From: Parastagonospora avenae f. sp. tritici 18332-5
Taxonomy: Eukaryota > Ascomycota > Dothideomycetes > Pleosporales > Phaeosphaeriaceae
DNA: 64,000 nucleotides
Direction: 5' to 3'
Assembly: GCA_022559985.1 (NCBI GenBank)
Contig: JAFJTR010000113.1
Coordinates: 1 to 64,000, forward strand
Both the position numbers and the translations under genes were made by a program. Below are positions 55,556-64,000 of this stretch, one piece after another. The notes beneath the pieces are model-generated. The model did no database searches. It worked only from the letters and a program-made list of their open reading frames with translations, and had not been told where the DNA came from. Each line of letters starts with the position of its first letter. Positions within the stretch are counted from its first letter, which is position 1.

Positions 55556-57082
55556 ATGGCACGCAGAAGCTCACATTCGCTGTCCGGCCTTTTCGCCGTT
55601 CTCCTTATTCTCCTCCTAGCAACGCCCGCTCTCGCAGCATGGAACCAGGCATATTGCTCAAAGCAAAATACTGCTGATACCGACGTTTGTAAGTCGACCT
55701 TGTCGCAATCGCTGATCCATACTAACATGTCACAGACATCCAAAAGTATATGTCCAATGGCAACTGCACCGATCACTGCCGAGACGAGGGCACGTTCGCC
55801 TTCGCCGTCATCAAGTATCAGGACTGTTACTGCTCCAACTACATCCCTCGAGACCAAGAAGACGTCAGCAAGTGTGGTAAGGGCTGTCCTGGTTACGATG
55901 TCGAAAATTGCGGCAGCATTGATGACGGTCTCTTCATCTACATCCAGAACGGCTCGCCGTCTGGCACCGCGCCTGCACCAGGCCCTGCGAAACCAACCCA
56001 AGCACCTCCCGTGAGTAGCAAAGTCCCTCCTCCTAGTCCCCCTCCGCCGAAGTCGTCGACGCCAGCTCCCGCTCCGTCTTCTTCTTCGTCGGTAGAGGAT
56101 ATTACAGTCAGTGCTCTTTTTCGTTGTGTTGCAAGCCATGTTTGTTTCCAGTCCTGTCCGAGTCCTCTTGCAACTACAACTTATCCTTCCTTCACTGCCT
56201 TTGCTTTTGGTTGATTGACGCTTTTGAGCTAGCCTTTACTGGCGCCGCCAAAGGTCGTCATGACCGTCCAGCCGATTATTACGGTTGTTGTCGTACTCAC
56301 GACGGTCGGTACGCCGCCGTCGCTTGTCATGATCAACAGCGTCCACGGAATTTCTCCGTCTACTCCTTTCTCCATTGCTGTACTGCTTCTTGGCAATTTT
56401 CTTCATCAATCCTGGTATAATATGCTAACGACCACGACAGAGTAGCCAAGCCGCTTCGCAAGCTTCTTCACAACCGGCACCCACGAGTAAACCACCCGAG
56501 GACAACCCTACGACCGTACGCACGGTCACCATTAGCGGTGTTGTCGTCACCGTCACGCCATCGGCAAAACCCAGTTCATCATCAACATCTGCTCCCGCTA
56601 GAACCGACAACGAAGACAAGGGACCAAACGTACCCGCAATCGCTGGAGGAGTTGCTGCTGGCGTCATCGGTCTCCTAGCAATTATAGGAGGCATCATCTT
56701 TATCCTGTGGAGACGGCGCAAACAACGGGATGCGCAAGATGGCGACAACGGTGGCTCATCAGGCGGCATCACGCGCAATACTAGCACTATGAGCAAGGCC
56801 GGTCTGCTGGGCGGCACACGCGAAGTCGAACACCCCTTTGCTCCTGCACGAGTCAACACAAATCTCAGCACGATGAACAGTCGCTACGGCCCTGACCACG
56901 AGTCGATATCGCCGGGTAGTAATCGACGAAACAGCCAGCCACTCGTTATCGACTCGCGGATGAACCCCAGCGCGGTGATGACGTTCGCTGCTGGCAACCT
57001 TAGCAGGGAAAGTGTCGCAAGCTTAGACGACAGCCGTGACTACGGGCGACAACTCAACGTGCGAAATCCCGACCCATCATGA
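55556..57082 (+). CDS. WSC-domain cell-wall stress sensor (Wsc/Slg1-like)
   Basis: Proposed exons 55556-55688, 55736-56106, 56233-56304, 56441-57082, 405 aa. A signal peptide (LFAVLLILLLATPALA) is followed by a WSC-type Cys domain (~30-110: CSKQ, YMSNGNCTDHCRDEG, FAVIKYQDCYCSNY, CGKGCPG). A Pro/Ser/Thr-rich stalk, one membrane helix (AGGVAAGVIGLLAIIGGIIF) with a following WRRRK stop-transfer, and a cytosolic tail complete it. Known: yeast Wsc sensors detect wall stress and signal through Rom2/Rho1 to the Pkc1 MAP-kinase cascade. The small third exon has a weak GTCGGT donor, so the stalk boundaries are the least certain part. Ends and domains are confident. Confidence 0.85.
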
Positions 57083-57871
57083 GGATGATGACCGCAAACC
57101 GACCAAAACCGCGAGCTCTGCCATTCGTTGGAGATCGCACAATATCGGCCATTGCAGTTGGATCAACGATACGAACTCACGAACACATCTCACCATTCCT
57201 GCACAGCACACCAAGACGGCATACAGCAATGGTCACGGCGTTGCACCTGGCAGAGAACATCTCATTCACTTCTACACGGTTCGGCTACTATAATCACTAA
57301 TAGCGCCTCATACCTTTCTGTACATTATTTTCCATTTGCAAGCCTTTCCATGCTATCACGTACATGTTTATTTCTCAAGCGGAGCGGAAGGATTTGACTT
57401 GGATTCGAGAATGCATCGAGGGACGGAGAAGGAGTACATACAATCATTGCTACAAGGCAGCGAGGAAGTAGTTAGCAGGACCGCGAGATCTTGAAAAAGC
57501 ACGATAGGGAACGTAGGGGCTGGGAGAGCCTCGGACGGTATCACCTACTTTGAAATACAAACCAAGTTTCAACATTACCTGCGTTTCGTATCTGTACTAC
57601 ATTGTGATATGATAAGTGAACAATGTCGGAGTGTGATAAGCATGGACTCCCTTGCATTGTGCGATGCTGAGATGCACCCCTGTCGCACGGAGTTGAGGCT
57701 CAAGTGTTGCGTTCGCGTCCCCACTTTGGCACCGCGCACTACTGACGTGGGATCTTCGAGGGTTCCCGACCTTCGACTCTGCCTCCACAGAACCCAGGGC
57801 TTTTCTTCTTCTTATAAGTATTCCTTACTGTGTCGCATGCTTGTTTGGACTCTCGCATACTGCCGCCCGCC
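57083..57871. other. intergenic region
   Basis: 789 nt: WSC gene 3' UTR and ArfGAP promoter. No gene seen. Confidence 0.5.
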
Positions 57872-59314
57872 ATGAGTAAAATGTGGGAGGTAGACCCGGA
57901 GACGCGGAGCAAGGTACGTGGTGTCAAATGCGTGGGAGCTGGCGTTGAGGTTAGTTTGGGCTAATCGATTACAGTTGTTGGAAATCCAGAAGATAAACGA
58001 GAACATGAAGTGTGTGGATTGTGGTGCGCCGAGTCCGCAATGGGTATGCTACAATTGTCTTTCCGACACCTTTCACCCTACTCCCCTCCCTTTCCCTCCT
58101 TCACCCCAATCATGACGGATGCTAAGAATGCGCACGCCAGGCCTCCCCCAAACTCGGAATCTTCATGTGCCTCTCCTGCTCGGGTGTCCACCGCGGTCTC
58201 GGTGTCCACATCTCCTTCATCCGCAGCATAACCATGGACGCCTTCAAGGGCGCCGAGTTGGCGCGCATGGCCGCCGGCGGCAACAAACCGTTCCAAGAGT
58301 TCTTCGACGGCCACGCGTCGAACACAAAAGATAGCCGCATATTCGAAGCGAGCTCGATACAAGAGCGCTACGACTCGGAAGCGGGCGATGAGTGGAAGGA
58401 ACGCCTGAGCTGTAAGGTCGAGGGCAGGGAGTTCGATAAGAGCAATTTGCCTAAGAGGTTACCCAAGAAGGAGAATGCGTCTGGTGGCATGGGCAGCGGT
58501 GCGCCATTGAGCGGTCGCGCATCCGCAGCAGGTTCTCGATCTCAGACTCCGCTGGGCAAAACTCGCTCCAACGACGTGCGCTCAAACTCCCCCGCGCTTG
58601 GCACCAACGCCATGTCCAGCCAGAAAGTCAAGAACGAAGCCTACTTCGCCAAAATGGGAGCTGCGAATGCAGACCGGCCAGATGGCGTAGCCCCGAATCA
58701 GGGCGGCAAGTTCAGCGGTTTCGGCAGCGAGCCAGATCACTGGAAGAAGGGAGACGAACCGGGCGCACCGCCGGCGCTGGATGATTTTCAGAAAGATCCC
58801 GTAGCGGCGCTGACGAAGGGGTTTGGGTGGTTGGGCGCGAGCGTGAGTAAGGTGGGCAAGACGGGGTACGAGGGATGGGTTAAGCCGGGGATGCAAAAGG
58901 TGAGACATCATGCCATTCATATCTATGTTTATACTTTGAGGCAGATTGGCTAACATGCAACAGCTCGCCGAAGCCGACATCGCCACGCAAGCCCAACGCA
59001 CCGCCGGCACACTCGGACAAACCCTCTCCTCGGGCGTCGCCAACGCCGGCACCACATTCAACCGCTTTGTCGAAGGCGAGTCGTCCACATCCTCCGCCAC
59101 CAAACGCGAGCCAGAGAAGAAGGACTTCTGGGATAGCTTTGGAGATGCGCCAAAGGGGCCGGCGAAGGACAAACAGGACTTTTGGGACGAGTTTAGCAGT
59201 GTGGGTGAGCAGCGCATGATGGAGAAGAAGAAGCCGAGTGGGATTGGGACGAGTGCGGTTAAAAAGGGGGGTCCGGGAGGGAAGAAGGAGGATGGCGAGT
59301 GGGGCGATTGGTAG
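57872..59314 (+). CDS. GCS1: ADP-ribosylation factor GTPase-activating protein (Gcs1/ArfGAP1-like)
   Basis: Four exons: 57872-57913, 57975-58043, 58141-58899, 58964-59314, 406 aa, all phase 0. The ArfGAP zinc finger is C27-x2-C30-x16-C47-x2-C50, followed by GVHRGLGVHISFIRS with the arginine finger at about R55. Middle: Ser/Gly/Asn-rich linker. C-terminal half: EAYFAKMGAANADRP, and two W-containing motifs of the type KKDFWDSF and KQDFWDEF, as in Gcs1/ArfGAP1 tails that sense curved membranes. The last residues are GEWGDW. Known role: promotes GTP hydrolysis on Arf1 in COPI and Golgi traffic. The intron between the zinc-finger halves falls after SPQW. Confidence 0.95.
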
Positions 59315-60270
59315 GGGATGCATTTGATGGCGGTCATGTGCATTTGGGTGAATGCACGAGTGGTAAGGAGTTCTGGAGTTCAGGCGTAGACGGCATGAAT
59401 GGCATGAAGCTGATTTGGGTTGGATCATCTTCATGGCGGTATTGGTAGAGTATGATCACGACAACGAGCTCATTGTTCTCATTCGTTCTCGTGTTTCCAT
59501 TGGAAGTTTCATAAACTGATAGCTGATATGCGTGCCAATAGACTCAAACATCACTTTACATCCAAGTAGAACAAACATTCTCATTGCCCCGGACGTCCAG
59601 TACAGTTGATGCCGACAGCTATCATCGATGTTACTCCAGATCAAGAGCCGCTCTTTCTTCGGAACCACGCCACGTGCTCCTCTGACCTCTATCTTACCGG
59701 CTCCTACCAAGCTGCGCATCATGGCGTCTCGACAACTTCCATCTTTGCGCGTTCCCATAGCAATTTTCTTAGACTGCAGGCGCCTCGCGTCCATAAAAGC
59801 TTTTCCTTCAACCTCTTTGGCCTTCTCTTCTTCACCACACTCCCGACACCAGCATCGACGCAGCGCTTTTCGCTTTTGGTATGCCGGCATACCCTACTGC
59901 ATGAAGCTCATCGCTACATGCCATCCCCATCCTCCATCCGTCCCCCCTCTTCCCTCTTTGCCTGCACCATCTTCCATCACTTCCAAGCAGACGCTGACAT
60001 GATGCAAGGTGGTCCAAGAGCTTGTCTCATACACGATCTGGTGATCCTCTTTGGGTACGTTCGTCGCTCTCCATCTCGAGTCATCGACTCTATCGGCTCG
60101 ATCTTCCTTCCGTAGTTTTCGAGCCTCTCCACACGCTCTGCCAGCCAGCTCACGGATCGCAGTCCTGCTTCCAGTACATCCACGCTTACACCCGATCATC
60201 TGAGGTCAGCATCTCTCACACTACTCCATCACCACCACTGACACTGACAGTGCTTCAACATCAGCCCACC
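59315..60270. other. gene-free region with two overlapping antisense frames
   Basis: 956 nt. A minus-strand frame (59890-59456, 144 aa, ATG) and a plus-strand frame from 59721 (94 aa, ATG, Arg/Ser-rich N-terminus) overlap; neither has a recognised motif. The plus-strand sequence after 60,100 is the probable leader of the secreted Thr-rich protein. Confidence 0.4.
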
Positions 60271-61703
60271 ATGACACGTCTCACTCCGGTAGTACTGGGG
60301 GTCTTGCTCTCCGCCCTCACCACCTCTGTCAACGCCAAGTCCAAGGGCGACCAGATCCGCTTGTACCAGTGGACCAGCGACAAATGCAACGACATGCCCA
60401 AGGGCGGCAACATCGACGTCAAGCGAAACGAATGCGTCAACATCGAGGGCCGGAGCTTCAGACCCAAGATCGACACGAAGCGTCAGAAGTGGCTGGACGA
60501 AGTCAATGATGGCAACCTTCAGTGTGTTTTAGCCATCTTCGATCAAGCCAACTGTCCCCAACAGGATCAATCCGACAGCATGATGTTTCTCCCACACGAC
60601 ATCGACGACTGCTACACCTCACCCACCACTTACTCCGTCGGCTCGGTCAAGTTCGTCTGTGCCCCGGCTACTGTCAAAGGCAACATGTAAGTCTGCATCC
60701 ACACTGTCTCCATCACCACAGCTGTGCTAATACGTGGCCATCCAGCACCTCAACCTACACGAGTACCTCCACTGCTACATCCTGGTCGATCGGCACTGAC
60801 GACCAGGTCACACCGGTGACTCACACGTCGACCCTCTACTCGACCACCACAATTTCAAAGGTTGCTTCCACTTCGATCGATATTTCTGCCCGTGCTGCGG
60901 AAGTTCGCAAGGAGAACGTGGCCAATGTGTGGATGAAGCATCCCTGGAGCGGCTCGACTGTCTGCTACGAGTGCTACACCAAGAAGAGCAACGATTTCGG
61001 CTGGGTGAAGTGCAAGGCCCGACCCAACGAGGCTCACAAGTGCGGACCGCAACCCGATGAGAACCCCAGCGACACGCCAGCCACCACGACCACCACCGCT
61101 ACCACTTCGACAACCACCACTGTCACGCAGAGCACCGTGCGACCTGGCACTCAGGTCGAAACAACCACCGTTATGGCTTCTGGCGCCCAGCCGTCTCTCC
61201 AAGCTCGCTCGTGGCACAAGAAAGTCAGCTTCCGTTCCCCTTGGCAAAAGGACCAACGATTCTGCGCAAATGCCGAGTGGGAGAAGCGCGGCAAGCCCGA
61301 GGCCGAGATCCGCCTGCAGGAGGTGCACCTTGCCAAGTCAGAGGATGAATGCGCGTCCAAAGAGTCGATCGATCTGCCCCAGGCTCCCGAGCCCATCCTC
61401 GAGACCGCTACGGGCACTGATATCTTGACCGACACTGTCACTGCTACCGGGTACACGGCTAGGGCTACGGTGACCAAGACTATTTACACGGCGATTGCCG
61501 TCTCGACCGTCACGGTATCTGAAGCTGAGGGCACCGCCACGCCGTCCACGACATACTGGCCGACTCAGTTCACACTTACGACGCTTACCTCAACTTCATT
61601 CACCATCACCACCCTCGTCCCCCAGGAGACTGTCGTGATCAAGTACATGGACGCTGCTCTTGCGGATGACCGGGCTGATGTTCCAGTCCACCGGGACTTG
61701 TGA
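60271..61703 (+). CDS. secreted Thr/Ser-rich protein, unknown
   Basis: Two exons, 60271-60686 and 60746-61703 (59-nt intron, GTAAGT donor), 457 aa. A signal peptide (LTPVVLGVLLSALTTSVNA) is followed by a Cys-containing head with KCNDMPKGGNIDVKRNEC and a second pair (CYTSP...FVCAP). Low-complexity Thr/Ser runs (TSTYTSTST, TTTTTATTSTTTT) flank a small Cys cluster (STVCYECYTKK...WVKCKARPNEAHKCG, ~240-265). The end is Thr/Val-rich beta-like sequence with no GPI motif or membrane helix. No family recognised. Likely an extracellular, heavily O-glycosylated protein with two small disulfide-stabilised parts. Confidence 0.78.
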
Positions 61704-62071
61704 TTCATTGTCAGGGATATGGAGGAGACGGTGTTGCGTCTGAGGATGAAGGATATTGTTTCTGGCAGGATGCGTCGTGTTATTTGGCTTTGTATGCTTT
61801 TGCAGTATGGTTAGTGCGTGTAGTCTAGTTGAATATTGCTGTTGGGCCCGAGGCCATTATCAAGCTTGTCCTACGACGTTCTTCCTGATTGCCGATGCAC
61901 TTTGCCAATGACATGTTGAGGAGTTTCGAGACGTCTCCGCCACGTAAGGCTGAAGCACGAGTCTATCCACGCCAAGGCCATGGATACCATGACTCGCGCA
62001 TCAAAAAAATGATCGCGATCTCTGAACCTCGACTCCAATCCTCCACCGCAGCACACGATGCGTGCCACCAA
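61704..62071. other. intergenic spacer with upstream ATGs
   Basis: 368 nt. The MTG1 frame is open upstream to at least 61889 with in-frame ATG at 61895, but homology supports the start at 62072. An out-of-frame ATG at 62058 lies 14 nt upstream of it. Confidence 0.45.
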
Positions 62072-63133
62072 ATGTCCTTCATCCCCCGCCATGCCTTCCC
62101 GCCGCTTCTCTCGCTCCCGCGGTCCTACTTCTTGGGTCACCACAAGTCCGGGCTCGCTAAAATGAAAACCCTCCTCTCGTCCATCGACCTCGTCATTGAA
62201 TGCCGCGACTACCGCGTCCCACTCACATCTCGCAACCCGTTATTCGAACAGGCGCTGGAGGGAAAAGAGAGATTGCTTATATATACGAAAAGAGATCTCG
62301 GAGGTGGCAATAGGGATGGCGCAGAGGCCATCGTCAAAGGGTGGTACGAGAAAGAAGGCCTTGCCGGGACGAAAGTCATGTTCGTCCGCAATGGCAAGGA
62401 AGAAGCCGGGAGCAAGAACAGCGTGGCTCGAGTACTGGAAGAGTTGAAAGAGCATGCATCCAAGCAGTGGAAACTCGTCGGCCACCGCGTCATGATCGTG
62501 GGTATGCCTAACGTCGGAAAATCCACGCTCCTCAACGCCCTCCGCGCGCAGGGTATTGGCAAGGGCAAAGTCGCGCAGACGGGTGCGCAGCCGGGCGTTA
62601 CGAGGAAGGTCAGCAGCGGGGTCAAGATCGTGCCGAGTGAGGACGAGGGAGGTGTCGGTGGGGGTGTGTATTTGCTGGATACCCCCGGTGTGTTCATTCC
62701 GTACGTGCCAGACGCGCATGCGATGATGAAACTCGCGCTGTGTGGGAGTGTGAAAGACACGATCATCCCGCCTGTCATGCTCGCCGATTACCTCCTTTTC
62801 CACATTAATCTGCACTCCCCGCAACTCTATGCCGAATACGCCAGTCCGACGAACGACGTCATAGATCTACTCCGGGGCATTGCGGAGAAAACTGGAAGGC
62901 TGGGCAAAGGAGGCGTTATTGACACTGAGGCGACGAGCTTGTGGATTATTCAAAGGTGGAGAAGGGGTGAAATGGGCAGGTTTGGCCTGGATGAGGTGGA
63001 TGAGGGGAGTCTTGAGAGGAGGTTGGTGGAAGAGGCGGGTGGAGAGGCGGGGAAGGTGGTTAGTATGAACCAGGCGCGGAGGGGGGAGAGGGAGAGGAGG
63101 AGGGCGAGGAATAGGAGTAGGGGGGAGAAGTGA
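62072..63133 (+). CDS. MTG1: mitochondrial GTPase Mtg1 (circularly permuted, YlqF/RbgA-like)
   Basis: Single exon, 353 aa from the chosen ATG; MTG1 proteins usually span ~310-370 aa, and the sequence from MSFIPRHAFPPLLSLPRSYF fits a mitochondrial presequence. Circularly permuted order: G4 YTKRD (~71-75) first, then G1 GMPNVGKST (~147) and G3 DTPG (~203). The IDLVIECRDYRVPLTSRNP block (~35-53) is diagnostic of the YlqF group. The tail is Arg/Glu-rich. Known role: assembly of the mitochondrial large ribosomal subunit. mL46, a protein of that same subunit, is encoded 38 kb to the left. The upstream in-frame region could encode a longer form but lacks similarity to the family. Confidence 0.92.
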   Translation: MSFIPRHAFPPLLSLPRSYFLGHHKSGLAKMKTLLSSIDLVIECRDYRVPLTSRNPLFEQALEGKERLLIYTKRDLGGGNRDGAEAIVKGWYEKEGLAGTKVMFVRNGKEEAGSKNSVARVLEELKEHASKQWKLVGHRVMIVGMPNVGKSTLLNALRAQGIGKGKVAQTGAQPGVTRKVSSGVKIVPSEDEGGVGGGVYLLDTPGVFIPYVPDAHAMMKLALCGSVKDTIIPPVMLADYLLFHINLHSPQLYAEYASPTNDVIDLLRGIAEKTGRLGKGGVIDTEATSLWIIQRWRRGEMGRFGLDEVDEGSLERRLVEEAGGEAGKVVSMNQARRGERERRRARNRSRGEK

Positions 63134-63723
63134 AGTAGATATACCCTGATCGGCTGATGAAGTGGTTGCACGACTTATGCTATGTGGTAACGCTGTCTTA
63201 TTGTTGAGTGTCCCATGTTGGGTTCTCGTCTCTCTGCTACCTGTTCGAGTTCTGTGTAGGCGTCCTGCATGCACTGGGGCCAGTTGATGGAAGTGGATGT
63301 CGCTGTCTTGCCGCAGTGATGAATTTCGCAGTCGCTCTCTATAGCTTATCACTATGAAGATCGATAGCCTTACTATATTAAAGAGAACGTAGCACTTCGG
63401 CCGATGTACCCGTACATAGTGCGTTGCAACAGAATAACACTGTAGCCTGCCATCATTCTGATGAATAATTCATCACGGGCTTCAACTTATTCGAACTCAC
63501 TGAAAGCCATGATGTTGATGCCTGTTCCGTGTTTCCTTTGAGGAGGCTGAGGAGGTCGTAAACTTTTGCAAAGCCACAATTCCTGCATCGCGTCCATATT
63601 AATATGATCCATACTAAGCGTAAGCGACACCTCCCCGCACGCTCATTGACATCGCCCTCCACCACGACTGCTCCAATGAAGTTCAGAATTGACCTTTGCC
63701 ATTTTTCTCGAAAGAAGCCATCG
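63134..63723. other. intergenic region
   Basis: 590 nt between MTG1 and the HET gene. The HET frame is open upstream to 63604, where in-frame ATGs at 63604 and 63676 occur; its true start is therefore uncertain. Confidence 0.5.
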
Positions 63724-64000
63724 ATGTTGGCCCCTCGCATGGCCGACGAAGATTTCCGTTATTCACAACTTGACACGACCAAGCAACAAATACGCCTGGT
63801 CTTAAACAGATCGCAACCACTAGATCGTGAATACATCGAATGCACCATGCATGTCTTCGACGTCAAAACAGCCCCGCACTATGTCACACTCTCATACACC
63901 TGGGGCCCGCCAACACCAACAAAGCCAATATTGCTCAATGGAAAACGTTTCCTTGTTCGCCAGAACTTGTACGACTTTCTACGATCCTATGAGAGCGAGT
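63724..64000 (+). CDS. heterokaryon-incompatibility (HET) domain protein, 5' part
   Basis: The frame runs off the window edge, so only about 92 residues are visible. The start at ATG 63724 gives MLAPRMADEDFRYSQLDTTK; 63739 or the upstream 63676 or 63604 are equally open. The HET-domain signature VTLSYTWGPP (~53-62) follows IECTMHVFDVKTAPH. Known: HET proteins act in allorecognition and can trigger programmed cell death after hyphal fusion between unlike strains; moulds carry tens of paralogues. Whether this copy is complete beyond the window cannot be seen. Confidence 0.82.
   Translation, partial: MLAPRMADEDFRYSQLDTTKQQIRLVLNRSQPLDREYIECTMHVFDVKTAPHYVTLSYTWGPPTPTKPILLNGKRFLVRQNLYDFLRSYESE

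Noticed and set aside
59456..59890. 144-codon minus-strand frame overlapping a 94-codon plus-strand frame
   Set aside because: Neither has a known motif and they exclude one another; left as unassigned rather than called.
1..64000. tRNA, rRNA or CRISPR loci
   Set aside because: No B-box-like GGTTCGA-ANTCC pairs with a matching acceptor stem, no rRNA-like conserved blocks and no regularly spaced repeats were found by reading; a tRNAscan run could still find something missed.

Overview
This window is nuclear DNA of a filamentous ascomycete (Pezizomycotina), most likely a dothideomycete-like mould. The evidence is compact genes with short GT-AG introns (mostly 46-96 nt) that often carry CTAAC/CTGAC-like branch sites, together with fungus-only families: CFEM receptor, ApsA/Num1, WSC sensor, HET protein, unspecific peroxygenase, Fot1 transposon and CBM18 proteins. 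The class is inferred from overall character, not from a marker gene. Gene models were assembled by hand from reading frame, splice signals and family motifs. ATG starts were required, so several long open frames that begin at TTG or GTG were trimmed.

Left end (1-5.4 kb): a degenerate Fot1/Pogo transposon whose single long frame is interrupted by six TAG codons and has lost an active-site Asp. All changes fit repeat-induced point mutation (RIP). About 1 kb away is a secreted CBM18/PAN-like protein. From 5.8 to 21.4 kb: splicing factor Cwc24 (minus), a giant ApsA/Num1-like cortical anchor with PH domain (plus), an unknown basic/acidic protein, an alpha/beta hydrolase, an unknown disordered protein and a heme-thiolate peroxidase behind a TATA box. 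A 2.2-kb stretch without a recognisable gene follows.

Middle (23.6-34.7 kb): mitoribosomal protein mL46 and chaperonin subunit CCT8 diverge from a shared 0.7-kb promoter region. Then come a CFEM-type Pth11-like receptor (minus), a cytochrome P450 and an MDR oxidoreductase (both plus). After another 2.2-kb gap, 36.9-46 kb holds a small secreted protein, a RING-like protein with an odd zinc ligand, an F-box-like protein, a ferric reductase, a two-helix membrane protein, a PIN-like transporter and an unknown protein.

Right part (46-64 kb): a large SLIP-GC-type dynamin-like GTPase (minus) that is intact except for one in-frame TAG; an Atg33-like mitophagy protein; a peroxisomal 2,4-dienoyl-CoA reductase ending in SKL; a WSC stress sensor; an ArfGAP (Gcs1-like); a secreted Thr-rich protein; the mitochondrial GTPase Mtg1; and the start of a HET-domain gene cut by the window edge. 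Housekeeping genes (CWC24, mL46, CCT8, ArfGAP, MTG1) alternate with secreted, membrane and stress genes. I see no large biosynthetic cluster. I found no rRNA, tRNA or CRISPR array. The most unusual signals are the TAG-only decay of the transposon, the TAG inside the GTPase gene, the long pyrimidine-rich intron splitting the CFEM fold, and a promoter-plus-intron signature with no gene at about 34.9-35.1 kb.
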